Shown here: in pieces, positions 18,978 to 30,905 of the stretch | How the letters are laid out: each line of letters begins with the position of its first letter | Numbering within the stretch: the stretch's first letter is position 1 | Source of the DNA: Actinomycetota bacterium | GTDB lineage: Bacteria > Actinomycetota > Acidimicrobiia > Acidimicrobiales > JAMCPD01 | Length of the DNA stretch: 64,000 nucleotides | Reading direction: 5' to 3' | Assembly (NCBI GenBank): GCA_023379935.1 | Contig: JAMCPD010000003.1 | Span: forward strand, 1-64,000 | The notes under the pieces: model-generated | The model's input: the letters and a program-made list of their open reading frames with translations, nothing else | The model's database searches: none | What the model was told of the DNA's origin: nothing | Program-made: the position numbers and the translations under genes

Positions 18978-20705
18978 TCACCGTCTATCCGCGGTTGATG
19001 TCCACCCGGCGCCTGTTGTAGTTTCATCCGTATTTTGACGTTCATTTATATGTCTAAGTAGTCCTAAAACTATAGAATCGACTAAGGCCTCCCAGGAAGC
19101 CTGTATTATATTCGGTGAAACCCCTATGGTGGACCAAGTCCGGCTCCCGTCAGTCGTATCTATGAGTACTCTTGTAACAGCGGCAGTTCCGGCATGCGTA
19201 TCTAAAACCCGTACCCTATAGTCCACAAGGCGCAAATCACTTAAATGCTCGAATTGGGAACTGATAGCTTTTCGAAGAGCAGTGTCTAATGCATTGACCG
19301 GCCCATTGCCTTCGGCGGTTGCCACTATGCATTCTTTTATCCCGCCTACATATACCTTTACTGTCGCTTTAGTAGTCAACTTTGAACCGTACAGCCAAGA
19401 GGGGGAGGTTAGATCTTGATCCTTGGCTGAATCGCTTTGTCCTTTATCCGACTTCTCCTGATCCGTAGTCGACCAGTCTGTAGTCGACCAGTCTGTAGTG
19501 ACTTTAAAAGATTCCAGACGAAAAAAATCCTGCTCCCACCCGGTGGACCTTCGCATCAGCAACTCCAAAGAACCATCAGCTGCCTCAAAATGATAACCCT
19601 CATGTTCTAAGTGCTTCAAGGTATCCAATACCTTTTGGGCAACTTGAGTATCCAAATCCAACCCGAGTTCTTGCGCCTTAAGCGATATGGTGGACCGTCC
19701 TGCTAACTCACTAACCACAAAACGGTCTGCATTACCGACAGTGGCAGGCGATACATGTTCATAAGCTTCTTTCAACCTTACGGTACCGCTGGTGTGCAAG
19801 CCGCCTTTGTGAGCAAAAGCAGCAGAACCTACATAGGGTTGCTGAGATTTAATTCCTATATTTGCTATCTCGGCTATATAGTGAGCAGCTTGAGTCAATC
19901 GAACAAGGTGATCGTCGCCTATGGTCTCCATGTTCAGCTTTAACGATAGATTCGGTATAACAGCACATAAATCCGCATTACCGGTGCGTTCGCCATATCC
20001 GTTTATGCATCCTTGCACATGGGTAACACCCGACATTACCGCCACTATGGTATTGGCTACAGCACAGCCCGTATCGTTATGACAATGTACGCCAATTTGA
20101 GTCCCACCATGACGTTGAACCACTTGGGCGACGATTCTTGAAACATCATGAGGCAAACAACCGCCGTTTGTATCACACAACACTAAGGCTTTGGCCCCGG
20201 CTTCTTCCGCCGCTTTCAGTACATTTAAGCTAAACTCAGGGTTAGCTTTAAAACCGTCAAAGAAGTGTTCCGCATCAAAAAGAACCGTCCGATTATTATC
20301 ACGCAAAAAAGCAACGGAGTCTCTAACCATCGCTATCGCCTCGTCCAATGTTGTACGCAAGGCTTGCGTTACATGCAGATCCCATGCTTTTCCCACTATG
20401 CAGACAACTTCTGTACCGGAGGCAATAAGCTTTAGGAGGTTTTGATCATCTGCGGGGTTGATTCCCGCCTTACGCGTGGAACCGAATGCCACCAGTTTTG
20501 CGGTGGTAAGATTCAGTTCTTTTTTCGCCCGGGCAAAAAACTCATCATCTTTCGGGTTTGCGCCAGGCCACCCGCCTTCAATATAAGTAACGCCCAACCA
20601 ATCAAGCTGCTCAGCCACTCTGAGTTTATCATTGACACCAAGTGACAACCCTTCTTGTTGTGTGCCATCACGAAGGGTTGTATCCAAAACCTCTATCTTA
20701 TCCAC
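18978..20705 (-). CDS. cimA: (R)-citramalate synthase (isopropylmalate synthase family)
   Basis: VLDTTLRDGTQQEGLSLGVNDKLRVAEQLD, HCHNDTGCAVANT, C-terminal regulatory domain. Confidence 0.9.
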   Translation of the reverse strand: MDKIEVLDTTLRDGTQQEGLSLGVNDKLRVAEQLDWLGVTYIEGGWPGANPKDDEFFARAKKELNLTTAKLVAFGSTRKAGINPADDQNLLKLIASGTEVVCIVGKAWDLHVTQALRTTLDEAIAMVRDSVAFLRDNNRTVLFDAEHFFDGFKANPEFSLNVLKAAEEAGAKALVLCDTNGGCLPHDVSRIVAQVVQRHGGTQIGVHCHNDTGCAVANTIVAVMSGVTHVQGCINGYGERTGNADLCAVIPNLSLKLNMETIGDDHLVRLTQAAHYIAEIANIGIKSQQPYVGSAAFAHKGGLHTSGTVRLKEAYEHVSPATVGNADRFVVSELAGRSTISLKAQELGLDLDTQVAQKVLDTLKHLEHEGYHFEAADGSLELLMRRSTGWEQDFFRLESFKVTTDWSTTDWSTTDQEKSDKGQSDSAKDQDLTSPSWLYGSKLTTKATVKVYVGGIKECIVATAEGNGPVNALDTALRKAISSQFEHLSDLRLVDYRVRVLDTHAGTAAVTRVLIDTTDGSRTWSTIGVSPNIIQASWEALVDSIVLGLLRHINERQNTDETTTGAGWTSTADRR

Positions 20706-21642
20706 TTACATACTCTAACCAGTTCTTGTAACGGTCCACCTTACCATGGACCAAATCCAAGTACATCTGTTGTATCTGCTTTGTAATTTTGCCGGGTTTA
20801 CCGGAACCAATGGTGCGATCATCCACAGAATTAATCGGCACGATTTCAGCTGCAGTGCCGCTTAAAAAAGCTTCATCAGCAGTGTATAAATCACTCCTCA
20901 ATAAATTGGCCGTTTCAACCTGCATTCCAATATCGGTTACCATCTCCATTATGGTGTTCTGGGTTATGCCCTCTAATGCTCCGGCGGAAGAAGGGGGGGT
21001 TATGATGTGATCTTTTCTCACCACAAAGATGTTTTCTCCGGTGCATTCGCTCACATAGCCTTGGGGAGAAAGCATAATCGCTTCATCGTAACCGGCTCGA
21101 AGTGCCTCAACCTTCGCCATTGAGGAGTTTATATACATACCGGTTCCTTTGGCCGCAGGAGGCATTGAGTTGGGATCATGTCGTTGCCATGAACTTATCT
21201 TCATCCTTATACCTTTTTCCAGCGCATCATCACCCAAATAAGTTCCCCATGGCCAAACCGCTATAGCAACCCGTACACGAGAATGAAGTGGATTGAGTCC
21301 CATCTCACCATAGCCTAAGTACACAATCGGGCGTATATAGCAAGAATCCAGATTATCCGCCCAAACCGCATTGTTGGCCCACAAGGTCTCTTTGGTTGCC
21401 TTTACCAGGCCTTCCAAAGAAAAGGGCACATTTATCGCAAAGATCTTTGCCGAATCCAAAAGTCGTGCCATATGATCAGACAGCCGAAACACCGCAGGCC
21501 CCAAAGGGGTGGCATATGCGCGAATTCCTTCAAATACTCCACACCCGTAATGGAGGCTGTGAGTTAAAACGTGAATTTGCGCCTGATCCCAATCAACCAG
21601 TTCGCCATCCATCCAAATTTTCTCAGTGGGGGTTATAGGCAT
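20698..21642 (-). CDS. ilvE: Branched-chain amino acid aminotransferase
   Basis: WMDGELVDWDQAQIHVLTHSLHYGCGVFEGIRAY; ECTGENIFVV. Confidence 0.93.
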   Translation of the reverse strand: MPITPTEKIWMDGELVDWDQAQIHVLTHSLHYGCGVFEGIRAYATPLGPAVFRLSDHMARLLDSAKIFAINVPFSLEGLVKATKETLWANNAVWADNLDSCYIRPIVYLGYGEMGLNPLHSRVRVAIAVWPWGTYLGDDALEKGIRMKISSWQRHDPNSMPPAAKGTGMYINSSMAKVEALRAGYDEAIMLSPQGYVSECTGENIFVVRKDHIITPPSSAGALEGITQNTIMEMVTDIGMQVETANLLRSDLYTADEAFLSGTAAEIVPINSVDDRTIGSGKPGKITKQIQQMYLDLVHGKVDRYKNWLEYVSG

Positions 21643-21746
21643 ACTTCCTGTACCTCATCTCTACAAGTTTACCTGATGCATCTAATCTGTGTGCACCATC
21701 CCTGCGCATATCTAAGTTTGTGTGCATTTCAGTGTTTCCGGCTCAT

Positions 21747-22787
21747 TCACTGACTTACCATTTTAGCCAACCCATCCCCTACTTGTTGAGTGGATAGCTC
21801 TCCGGTATCAAGCCAACTGCCCGACATATTATAAGCATAGCTTAATACGCTAGTGGCTATTTTGTCAGCTGCTTCTGATTCTCCAAGATAGTCCAACATT
21901 ATTCCCGCCGACCTAATGGCAGCCAATGGATTGGCTCTCCCGGTGCCGGCTATGTCCCAGGCGGCACCATGCACAGGTTCAAACATTGAAGGGTACTTTC
22001 TGGTTGGGTTCAAATTGGCGGAAGCGGCAAAACCTACTCCGCCTGTAACAGCGCCTGCCAGGTCCGTTATGATATCTCCAAAAAGATTGTCGGTTACTAT
22101 CACGTCATATCGCAAAGCATCTTCTACCAGATATATGCAGGTGGCATCCACATGGTTGTAGTCTGACGCAACATCGGCAAACTCCTCGCCGACCTGTTCA
22201 AAAGTTCTTTTCCACAAGTCTCCCGCAAAATTTAGAACATTTATTTTATGCACAAGCGTCAAATGCTTCGCAGGTCTCTTACGGCTAAGTTCATAGGCAA
22301 AGCGCACGCAACGTTCCACACCAAAGCGGGTATTTAACGAACCTTGAGTTGCAACCTCATCTGCGGTTCCCTTTCTCAGCACACCGCCTTCGCCCACATA
22401 AGCACCCTCTGTATTCTCCCTCACAACCACAAAATCGCACTTGGGAAAGATGGAGTTAGACACACCGGTAAAAGGGCGAAGGTTGATATAAAGATCCAAT
22501 TCAAAGCGTAACCGTAATAAAAGCCCCCTTTCAAGCAACCCCGGCGGTACGTCATTAGATCCGACTGGAGGCCCTACCGCGCCAAGCAGTATCGCATCCG
22601 CGCCCTTTAATTCGGAAAGGGTTGAATCAGACAACACCTCACCAGTGCGCAAATAGTGGCTTGCCCCCAAATCATACTCTGTAACGTCAAGCTTGACTCC
22701 TGTGGCATCAACCACCTTCAAAGCCTCGGACATGACCTCAGGTCCTATCCCATCTCCTTTTATTAAAGCTATGTTATACTTGCTCAA
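21747..22787 (-). CDS. leuB: 3-isopropylmalate dehydrogenase
   Basis: IALIKGDGIGPEV; VTDNLFGDIITDLAG; EPVHGAAWDIAGTGRANPLA. Confidence 0.92.
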   Translation of the reverse strand: MSKYNIALIKGDGIGPEVMSEALKVVDATGVKLDVTEYDLGASHYLRTGEVLSDSTLSELKGADAILLGAVGPPVGSNDVPPGLLERGLLLRLRFELDLYINLRPFTGVSNSIFPKCDFVVVRENTEGAYVGEGGVLRKGTADEVATQGSLNTRFGVERCVRFAYELSRKRPAKHLTLVHKINVLNFAGDLWKRTFEQVGEEFADVASDYNHVDATCIYLVEDALRYDVIVTDNLFGDIITDLAGAVTGGVGFAASANLNPTRKYPSMFEPVHGAAWDIAGTGRANPLAAIRSAGIMLDYLGESEAADKIATSVLSYAYNMSGSWLDTGELSTQQVGDGLAKMVSQ

Positions 22788-22903
22788 AACACCTCGTTTT
22801 ACCTATTGAATTGGGAATAAACTACAAAACACCTTAATCTCCCAAACTACCTATTCCTAATAGTACACAAACTCACAAAAAAAGTGTAGTCTTATTTAAA
22901 GAG

Positions 22904-23404
22904 ATGGATAGTATAGAAAACCCCCAAACTCATTTGACAAAAGAGGCATACGACCGGCTTGTCGCGGAACTTACCGAGCTGACTACTACAAGAAGAATTG
23001 AGATTGCAAAGGTTATAGAGGCTGCGCGTCAGTTGGGCGATCTTTCAGAAAACGGTGACTATCATGCCGCAAAAGATACACAAGGTAAAATGGAAGCCCG
23101 TATACGCCATATAGAAACTATACTTGCCACAGCGACAATCGTTGACAGACAACAAAGCACCTATGACACCGTTACACCGGGTACGGTAGTATGGCTGCGA
23201 TATGACGGCGATGATGAAGCTGAGCCCTTCTTTGTCGGCTCCATAGAAGAACGTCAAAACAGCATGCCGGTTGCATCAACCGGTTCTCCTTTAGGTAAAA
23301 CTTTATTGGGACACAAACCTGGTGATATAATAGAGTATGAAGCTCCCGGCGGTAAACTGCGGGTCGAAATAGTAAAGATAGGCGACAGTGCAAACGACAG
23401 TTAA
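22904..23404 (+). CDS. greA: Transcription elongation factor GreA
   Basis: LTKEAYDRLVAELTEL...IEAARQLGDLSENGDYHAAKDTQGKMEARI. Confidence 0.92.
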   Translation: MDSIENPQTHLTKEAYDRLVAELTELTTTRRIEIAKVIEAARQLGDLSENGDYHAAKDTQGKMEARIRHIETILATATIVDRQQSTYDTVTPGTVVWLRYDGDDEAEPFFVGSIEERQNSMPVASTGSPLGKTLLGHKPGDIIEYEAPGGKLRVEIVKIGDSANDS

Positions 23405-23425
23405 AAAAATGACAGCGATGCTTAG

Positions 23426-24847
23426 ATGAAAAAAACACTTTTGGATAAAATATGGGATACTCACCTTCTAAGCGATGACCTTATCTACATAGACCTTCAT
23501 TTAACTCACGAAGTTACCTCTCCGCAAGCTTTTGAGGCACTCAAGGTGACGGGGCGTAAAGTTCGCAGACCAGACTTGACCATCGCAACAGCCGATCATG
23601 ATGTCCCGACTTGTAATACTGATCAACCGGTTGCTGATCCGATAGCAGCGCGCCAACTGGAGGTGCTCACCGCCAACTGCGCTTATTTTGGCATCACCTA
23701 CTACCCTATGGGCAGTAAAAACCAGGGTATCGTACATGTAATAGGTCCGGAACTTGGGCTTAGCCAACCAGGAATGACCATAGTATGCGGAGACAGTCAC
23801 ACAGCTACACACGGAGCTTTTGGAGCATTGGCGTTTGGTATCGGAACCAGTGAGGTTGAACACGTATTGGCCACGCAGACTCTTGTTCAAAAAAAGCCTC
23901 TCTCAATGGCCATAACAATCAATGGAACCCCGCCCGCTAACACAAGCGCCAAAGACATCATAATAGCCATAATAGCCAAAATAGGCACCGCCGGCGGTGC
24001 TGGACATGTAATTGAATACAGAGGTGATACCGTTCAAAACCTTTCAATGGAAGCCCGTATGACCATATGCAATATGAGCATAGAAGCGGGAGCCAGGGCC
24101 GGTATGATCGCCCCGGATGAAACCACTTTCGCCTATATTGAGGGACGAAAGTTTGCTCAGTCGGCTTCTCGCTTTCGCCAAGCCGTGGATTACTGGAAAA
24201 GCCTACCGTCAGATAATGACGCAACCTTTGACACCGAAACGGAGATAGATGTAAGCAACCTAAAACCCTACGTAACTTGGGGAACCAACCCCTCCCAAGC
24301 AGTAACAATTGATGGATCAGTGCCTGATCCAGGTAACTTTACATCAAAAAAAGACCAAGAATCTGCCATAAAAGCTTTGGACTATATGGGGCTGAAACCG
24401 GGCACTCCGATAAAAGATATACCGGTGGATGTGGTGTTTATAGGCTCTTGCACCAATGCAAGAATTGAGGATTTGCGCAGTGCCGCAACGGTAGTCAACG
24501 GACATAAAGTGGCAAAAAATGTGACTGCTCTTTTGGTGCCGGGATCAGCAAGGGTCAAACAACAAGCGGAGGATGAGGGTTTGGACAAGATATTTATCGC
24601 AGCAGGTTTTGAGTGGAGAGAGCCTGGATGTTCAATGTGCTTAGCTATGAACCCCGATAAGCTCCTCCCACAACAGCGCTCTTGCTCCACATCAAATCGT
24701 AACTTTGAGGGGCGCCAAGGACCGGGTGGACGCACCCATTTAGCGTCGCCTGCTATAGCGGCTGCCACTGCAATATTGGGACATTTTGGGCAACCGGAGG
24801 ACTTGGGTGTGGAGATTATTCGGGAAGCCGGAGGCAACCAAACATGA
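23426..24847 (+). CDS. leuC: 3-isopropylmalate dehydratase large subunit
   Basis: [55 protein letters not shown]. Confidence 0.95.
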   Translation: MKKTLLDKIWDTHLLSDDLIYIDLHLTHEVTSPQAFEALKVTGRKVRRPDLTIATADHDVPTCNTDQPVADPIAARQLEVLTANCAYFGITYYPMGSKNQGIVHVIGPELGLSQPGMTIVCGDSHTATHGAFGALAFGIGTSEVEHVLATQTLVQKKPLSMAITINGTPPANTSAKDIIIAIIAKIGTAGGAGHVIEYRGDTVQNLSMEARMTICNMSIEAGARAGMIAPDETTFAYIEGRKFAQSASRFRQAVDYWKSLPSDNDATFDTETEIDVSNLKPYVTWGTNPSQAVTIDGSVPDPGNFTSKKDQESAIKALDYMGLKPGTPIKDIPVDVVFIGSCTNARIEDLRSAATVVNGHKVAKNVTALLVPGSARVKQQAEDEGLDKIFIAAGFEWREPGCSMCLAMNPDKLLPQQRSCSTSNRNFEGRQGPGGRTHLASPAIAAATAILGHFGQPEDLGVEIIREAGGNQT

Positions 24848-25482
24848 AACCGGTTCGAAAAATAGTATCCAAAGCCGTTCCTTTGGAACGTTCAAATGTG
24901 GATACTGACCAGATTATTCCGGCAGTTTGGCTGAAAAGGGTAGAGCGTACCGGTTATGCTGACGGCTTGTTTGAAGCATGGCGAAAGGACCCTGATTTTG
25001 TTCTCAACCAGAGCCAATACGTCGGTGGCACTATATTGATCGCTGGAAGCAACTTCGGAATAGGCTCTTCTCGGGAACATGCCGTGTGGGCGCTGCAAGA
25101 CTACGGTTTTGAAGCAGTGGTATCATCACGATTTGGTGATATCTTTTTTAATAACTGCATATCGTGTGGTTTGGTTCCAGTCGTTGTGGATTCTGAAGTC
25201 GTAGATGAACTTTTCAAACTGACCAAAGACAACCCTCAGGCAGAGGTAACCATAGATGTTGAAAATAAGCTTATCTCTGTTGTCGATGTTTCTCCTGACT
25301 CCCCGTCTTTTACAGGTGCAAACAAGATCACAAAACCCATATCAGCGCCTATCCATCTGGATGACTTTAGCATACAAAAACTGGTCAACGGCTGGGATAA
25401 CATAGACTTGACACTTCAACACGAAAAGGAAATAACCGCTTATGAGCAAAATAGGCCCTCATGGATGGTGACAGTAAGTTAG
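24844..25482 (+). CDS. leuD: 3-isopropylmalate dehydratase small subunit
   Basis: [47 protein letters not shown]. Confidence 0.95.
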   Translation: MKPVRKIVSKAVPLERSNVDTDQIIPAVWLKRVERTGYADGLFEAWRKDPDFVLNQSQYVGGTILIAGSNFGIGSSREHAVWALQDYGFEAVVSSRFGDIFFNNCISCGLVPVVVDSEVVDELFKLTKDNPQAEVTIDVENKLISVVDVSPDSPSFTGANKITKPISAPIHLDDFSIQKLVNGWDNIDLTLQHEKEITAYEQNRPSWMVTVS

Positions 25483-25516
25483 CCGGATAATCATTTAATC
25501 CGGTGTTGGCAATCTA

Positions 25517-25558
25517 GCCAATCAGGGCCAGCCAATCAGGGCCAGCCAATCAGGGTCC
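25517..25558. repeat. 14-bp tandem repeat x3 at leuD/leuA convergent junction
   Basis: GCCAATCAGGGCCA x2 + GCCAATCAGGGT(CC). Confidence 0.9.
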
Positions 25559-27157
25559 GATATCTCTATGTGGCTGAGTGAAGTGTTGATTGTGTCCTTG
25601 TTGTTTGGCCCTTATCAAACGGTTGACGGCATTGAGGTAAGCTCTCGCAGATGCCTCCACAACATCTGTTGAAACCCCCCTGCCGGATACCTTGTATCCG
25701 TCATCTTCCAGTTGAATAACCACATCACCCAACGCGTCTATCCCGCCGGTTACAGCGGATACTTTGAAATCAGCAAGTTTGGCTTGAATGCCCACAGCTT
25801 GTCGTATTGCAGTGCAAACTGCGTCTATCATCCCGTCTCCGGTCGCATCAGCCTCCACCTTTTGAGCATCAGAGGACTCTCCGTGTTGGGGGCTGTAACG
25901 ACTTAAGGTAACCTTGGCATAAGGATCTCCGACAGTACCGCCTCTCACCTCCAACGAATCCAAGACATAGTTTGTCTCGAGGCAAGTACCCAGTTCCTCT
26001 ACAACGATAGCCTCCAAATCAGCCTCTGTTATCTCTACTTTCCGATCTGCCAACTCCTTGAAACGGGTAAAGGCGGAGTTGAGAGCGTCTCCTGATATGG
26101 AAAAACCCAACTTTGTCAAGGTATCGGCAAAAGCATGACGTCCCGAATGCTTACCCAATACAATCTGACTTCCCACCTGCCCTACGGTTGCTGCTTCAAT
26201 GATTTCATAAGTACTTCTGTCTTCTAACACTCCGTGTTGATGAATACCTGCCTCATGAGCAAAAGCGTTGCGCCCTATCACAGCTTTGTTGTACTGCACC
26301 GGATAACCTGTCAACTTAGATACCAGCCTGGAAGTGCGCGCCAACTCCGAAGTGTTCACACCGACTTCTATGTTTGGAAACTGGTCCGGTCTGGTCTTTA
26401 TCGTCATGACAACCTCTTCCAACGCGGCATTCCCGGCCCTCTCTCCTATCCCGTTTATACATACCTCAACTTGAGCGGCACCTTCAAGTACTCCGGCCAA
26501 TGTATTAGACGTCGCCAAACCAAGGTCATTATGACAGTGCGTAGATATTACATACTCCCCCGGCACACTACTTCTTATATCATGGATTAACCTGCCAAAT
26601 TCCTGTGGAACGCCGTATCCTACAGTATCGGGAATATTCAATGTCGTAGCACCATATTCCACGGCGGTACAAAGTACTTCAATCATAAAATCCCACGGTG
26701 TTCTGGTGGCATCCTGAGGTGAAAACTCCACATCGTCAACATGCTCCTTGGCCCGGGAAACCCCCTGACGCACCTCAGCTATCACCTGCTCGGGAGTCAT
26801 CTTGAGCATATGCTCCATGTGAATCGGACTGGTTGAAATGAACACATGTATTCTGGCTTTTGGTGCATCTCGTAAAGCTTCCCAGCAGCGATCTACATCT
26901 AAAAGTTGCGTCCGGGATAGTCCCGCTATTGCGGGGCCCTGCACAGTTCTGGCAATAGCCTGCACGGCTTCAAAGTCACCTTGAGACGATACGGGAAATC
27001 CGGCTTCTATGTAATCAACACCAAGCCGGGAAAGTTGCTCTGCTATTTCAAGTTTTTCACCGGGATCCAAGGAAATACCGGGAGCCTGTTCCCCGTCTCG
27101 CAAGGTTGTGTCAAAGATGATAAGGCGGGTTGGTGACGTGTTCCCTGACGTTTTCAT
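25550..27157 (-). CDS. leuA: 2-isopropylmalate synthase
   Basis: [53 protein letters not shown]-type GKHSGRHAF. Confidence 0.94.
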   Translation of the reverse strand: MKTSGNTSPTRLIIFDTTLRDGEQAPGISLDPGEKLEIAEQLSRLGVDYIEAGFPVSSQGDFEAVQAIARTVQGPAIAGLSRTQLLDVDRCWEALRDAPKARIHVFISTSPIHMEHMLKMTPEQVIAEVRQGVSRAKEHVDDVEFSPQDATRTPWDFMIEVLCTAVEYGATTLNIPDTVGYGVPQEFGRLIHDIRSSVPGEYVISTHCHNDLGLATSNTLAGVLEGAAQVEVCINGIGERAGNAALEEVVMTIKTRPDQFPNIEVGVNTSELARTSRLVSKLTGYPVQYNKAVIGRNAFAHEAGIHQHGVLEDRSTYEIIEAATVGQVGSQIVLGKHSGRHAFADTLTKLGFSISGDALNSAFTRFKELADRKVEITEADLEAIVVEELGTCLETNYVLDSLEVRGGTVGDPYAKVTLSRYSPQHGESSDAQKVEADATGDGMIDAVCTAIRQAVGIQAKLADFKVSAVTGGIDALGDVVIQLEDDGYKVSGRGVSTDVVEASARAYLNAVNRLIRAKQQGHNQHFTQPHRDIGP

Positions 27158-28179
27158 CCGCCGGATACCTCTTCCAACGATGGTTTCCCGCCGGAAACGA
27201 ACGGCATCATAGAGCGGAGCTGTTTACCGACCTTTTCAATAGAATGATTCTTTGCCTGCTCCCTCAATTTATTGAAGTTAGGACGGCCGTTGGCATTTTC
27301 CTGGATCCATTCTTTGGCAAAACTTCCGTCCTTTATCTCTCCAAGTATCCTGCGCATCTCCTGCTTTACCGAATCATTGATTACGCGAGGACCTCGCGTC
27401 ATATCTCCATATTCCGCGGTATCAGAGATCGAAAAGCGCATACCGCTTATCCCCTGTTCATACATCAGATCCACTATCAACTTCAACTCGTGCAAACACT
27501 CAAAGTACGCCGACTCGGGCTGATAACCGGCCTCCACCAAAGTTTCATATCCGGCCATGGCAAGTGCCGTCAGTCCTCCACATAACACCACCTGTTCGCC
27601 AAAAAGATCGGTTTCAGTTTCTTCGGCAAAAGTTGTTTCAAGCACACCGGCTCTTGTGGCACCAAGTGCATAAGCATAAGCAAGTCCGAGCTCATGCGCC
27701 TTTTGAGTAGCATCTTGGGCTACCGCCAGTAGGGAGGGCACGCCACCGCCTTCCAAATAAGTACGCCGCACCAGATGTCCGGGGCCCTTTGGAGCCACCA
27801 TCACTACGTCTATGTCCTTTGGCGGGTTGATCTGAGCAAAATGAATGTTGAACCCATGTGCGAAAAACAAAGCTTTACCTGATGTCATGTGCGGTGCTAT
27901 CTGGGATTCATATATAGCCTTCTGTTCAGTATCAGGAGCCAACATCATAACTAAGTCGGCTTCACGGGCTGCTTGATCAATAGTGGCAACCTTGAGACCT
28001 TCGTCTTTGGCTTTAGGTATTGAAGATGAACCGTCTCGAAGTCCGACACGCACATCTATTCCGGAATCTCTCAAATTCAATGCATGTGCATGACCTTGTG
28101 ACCCATACCCCACTACTGCTACCTTGCGATCAGCTATCACCGATAAGTTTGCGTCTTTTTCATAATAAAGTTTTGTCAT
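27154..28179 (-). CDS. ilvC: Ketol-acid reductoisomerase
   Basis: [34 protein letters not shown]; probable ATG at 28179 (MTKLYYEKD) rather than the upstream TTG at 28188. Confidence 0.95.
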   Translation of the reverse strand: MTKLYYEKDANLSVIADRKVAVVGYGSQGHAHALNLRDSGIDVRVGLRDGSSSIPKAKDEGLKVATIDQAAREADLVMMLAPDTEQKAIYESQIAPHMTSGKALFFAHGFNIHFAQINPPKDIDVVMVAPKGPGHLVRRTYLEGGGVPSLLAVAQDATQKAHELGLAYAYALGATRAGVLETTFAEETETDLFGEQVVLCGGLTALAMAGYETLVEAGYQPESAYFECLHELKLIVDLMYEQGISGMRFSISDTAEYGDMTRGPRVINDSVKQEMRRILGEIKDGSFAKEWIQENANGRPNFNKLREQAKNHSIEKVGKQLRSMMPFVSGGKPSLEEVSGG

Positions 28180-28222
28180 AAAAGACAAGTATAGTATGTT
28201 TTGGACACAACCACTTCCAATT

Positions 28223-29464
28223 TTAGCGTCTGTATGGCTTGGAGCTTAATGCCTGTACCACATAGTCAATGCAGGAACACACCTGTTTTATATCATCCGG
28301 CTCTATAGCGGGAAACATAGCTATTCTAAGTTGGTTACGCCCAAGTTTTCTGTAGGGCTCGGTGTCTAATATACCGTTCTTTCTAAGTACTTTGGCAACT
28401 TGAGCGGCATCTATTGAGGGATCAAAATCTATAGTTGCAACTACGTGGCTGCGTTCCTCAGGCTTTACAACAAAGGGTGTGGCATAGGGACTTTGATCAG
28501 CCCACCCATAAAGGATCGAAGCCGACTTGTCACACCGGGAAACAGCCCAGGAAAGCCCGCCTTGCTCATTCATCCAACTGACCTGATCGGCCATTAAAAA
28601 TAAGGTAGCCAACGCAGGGGTATTGTATGTCTGCTCTTGGCGTGAATTGTCAAGTGCTAATTTCAAGTCCAAGGATGGAGGAATCCAGCGGGCGGTTGAA
28701 AAATCGCCGCTCGCAATACGTTCCACCCTTTCAAGCGCCAAAGGTGAAAGTATAGCTACCCACAATCCCCCATCAGAACCAAAGCACTTTTGCGGTGAGA
28801 AATAATAGACATCAAACTGTGTCGGGTCAATACGCAAACCGCCGGCCGCTGAAGTGGCATCCACCGCTATTATGGACTGGCGGATGTTTTCCGGACGCTC
28901 AATCGGCATCGCCACACCGGTAGAGGTCTCATTTTGAGTAAGCGCATAAAAATCTACCTCCGTATCAACCACCGGGTTAGGATAAGTGCCCGGGTCAGAC
29001 CGTATGATTTGAGGAGTTTCCAGCCAAGTAAAGACTTTTGCGGCTAAAGAAACGGAGTTTGCGAATTTGGAAGAAAACTCACCAAAGCTCAGATGCTGAC
29101 TACGTCGTTCAATGAGCGAAGTAACAGCTATATCCCAAAAAAAGGTTGCTCCGCCGTTTCCAAGCACTACCTCATAATCATCAGGCAACGCAAACAGCTC
29201 GCGTAGTCCAAAACGCAAGTTAGCCACCACAGAACGGACGCCATCTTTCCTGTGGCTGGTACCCATATATGTTGATGCAACTTGAGCCAAAGACTCCACA
29301 GCTTGGGGGCGTACTTTGGAAGGCCCCGAGGCGAAACGTCCGTCAGACGGCAACAAGTCGGGTGGAATGACAATCTCCGGCATTTTGGATATTTGTAGAG
29401 GGGCAATATTATCGCTACGTGTCATATCATCGCTCATGCGATTCAAGTCTAGTGGTATGGGCAT
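28223..29464 (-). CDS. serC: Phosphoserine aminotransferase (actinobacterial type)
   Basis: [17 protein letters not shown]...[46 protein letters not shown]. Confidence 0.9.
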   Translation of the reverse strand: MPIPLDLNRMSDDMTRSDNIAPLQISKMPEIVIPPDLLPSDGRFASGPSKVRPQAVESLAQVASTYMGTSHRKDGVRSVVANLRFGLRELFALPDDYEVVLGNGGATFFWDIAVTSLIERRSQHLSFGEFSSKFANSVSLAAKVFTWLETPQIIRSDPGTYPNPVVDTEVDFYALTQNETSTGVAMPIERPENIRQSIIAVDATSAAGGLRIDPTQFDVYYFSPQKCFGSDGGLWVAILSPLALERVERIASGDFSTARWIPPSLDLKLALDNSRQEQTYNTPALATLFLMADQVSWMNEQGGLSWAVSRCDKSASILYGWADQSPYATPFVVKPEERSHVVATIDFDPSIDAAQVAKVLRKNGILDTEPYRKLGRNQLRIAMFPAIEPDDIKQVCSCIDYVVQALSSKPYRR

Positions 29465-29621
29465 ATATAATGCTACTCGAAGAAAAATTCAAGTTGTTTC
29501 TCGGATTGGCATTGATATGGCGCACACAATAGAACAATATACGGGTTTCCCCCTCCAAAATAGTCTAATCTTTGTATATGAATGACCTATTTTCACAAAA
29601 CAATAAAATAAGGATGCGCTA

Positions 29622-30902
29622 TTGAGGTTCAAATATCTGCTATCCACCAAACTTTGGATAATCTTTGCGGTATTGGTTTTGATTGCAACAGGCATGCTTT
29701 ACTCTTTGGAGTGGGGCAGTTGGATACTGAATAAACCGTCGTATGGTTGGACCACCCCCGGAGATCTATGGGGAATTGTACATTCTGTCAAAGACGTAAC
29801 GTCAGGTTATTTTGGACATATCTACAGAGATGGAAACGGGATTGTAACCTTTCCCGCGATACTATTGATATTGGCTCCGGCTGTCTTGTTGAATACCAGA
29901 CTCGGTGGCAGTTTTACCACCAGGCTTCTTGTGCATCCCCTCCCTCACTTAAACCCCCGTCCCGATGCATGGCTAATCATCGGTCCTTATGAGATGCTAA
30001 TTGGCAGCCTGCCTCTTTTTGCGCTTGATGCGCTCGCCAAAAGATTGGGTATTTCTACTGCCAGACGGGTTGTCTTGACATTTTTAGAAATGGCGGCATT
30101 GTGGCCGCTATTGGTAATATGGGGCCATCCCGAAGATGCTCTTGCGGTCGGCATCGGTCTTTATGGGCTTATGGCAGCTTACGACAAACGCCATGTCAAA
30201 GCGGGATGGTTGTTTGGCATAGCTATTTCGATACAGCCCTTGGTTGGTTTAATCTTTCCGATTATATTCGGGTTGACGGAAAAAAGACACTGGCTGTCAC
30301 TTGGCATACGGGGCGTATTGCCGTCGTTTGCCTTGTTGGTTGTTCCGATTATATCAAGTCCTAGATCAACACTGACATCTATTTTGCAACAACCAAGTTA
30401 CCCGCTAGCTGATCATCCCACCCCTTGGGTTTATTTATCACCAAAAATAACATTCAATACGGGCTACTCCAGAGCGGTACCCACCCAGTTGCATATTACA
30501 GGTCACCTGCCTTTAGTTGTGTCAGCAGGCCCGACGCGCATATTTGCCATAATTGCCGCTTTTACTATCGGATACTGGATACTTCGCCACCACCCTGGTC
30601 TAATATTGGTACTGTGGCTGGCCGGGCTTAGCTTCGCTGCAAGATGTTTTTTTGAGTCCGTCATGGTTCCTTACTATTTCTGGCCTGCAATTGCCATTTC
30701 GCTTCTCATAGCATCTAAGGGTAGCTGGGCAAAGTTTATCTCAGTTGTTTTATTTGCCGGGGCATTAACCGTATTCAGTTACTGGCGCATGACACCTTGG
30801 ATATACTGGTCATCCATGATGCTTTTATTAATTGCTACCCTCGGTTTTGCCATCCCAACTTCTGATAATAAAGTAGAGGCCATAGTGAAGTTGGAGTCTT
30901 AG
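29622..30902 (+). CDS. Polytopic membrane protein, GT-C/GT87-like
   Basis: About 10 hydrophobic segments; WGHPEDALAVGIGLYGLMAAYDKRHVKAGWLFGIAISIQPLVGLIFPI resembles GT-C membrane glycosyltransferases; paralogous to next gene. Confidence 0.6.
   Translation: MRFKYLLSTKLWIIFAVLVLIATGMLYSLEWGSWILNKPSYGWTTPGDLWGIVHSVKDVTSGYFGHIYRDGNGIVTFPAILLILAPAVLLNTRLGGSFTTRLLVHPLPHLNPRPDAWLIIGPYEMLIGSLPLFALDALAKRLGISTARRVVLTFLEMAALWPLLVIWGHPEDALAVGIGLYGLMAAYDKRHVKAGWLFGIAISIQPLVGLIFPIIFGLTEKRHWLSLGIRGVLPSFALLVVPIISSPRSTLTSILQQPSYPLADHPTPWVYLSPKITFNTGYSRAVPTQLHITGHLPLVVSAGPTRIFAIIAAFTIGYWILRHHPGLILVLWLAGLSFAARCFFESVMVPYYFWPAIAISLLIASKGSWAKFISVVLFAGALTVFSYWRMTPWIYWSSMMLLLIATLGFAIPTSDNKVEAIVKLES
29966..30374 (+). 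repeat. 409-bp exact direct repeat, copy 1 (copy 2 = 31346..31754)
   Basis: Line-by-line comparison identical at offset 1380. Confidence 0.97.
30494..30664 (+). repeat. 171-bp exact direct repeat, copy 1 (copy 2 = 31955..32125)
   Basis: Identical at offset 1461. Confidence 0.95.
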
Positions 30903-30905
30903 CCG

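Noticed and set aside
23045-24837. Minus-strand ORFs antisense to greA/leuC
   Set aside because: Fully overlapped by strongly conserved coding sequences
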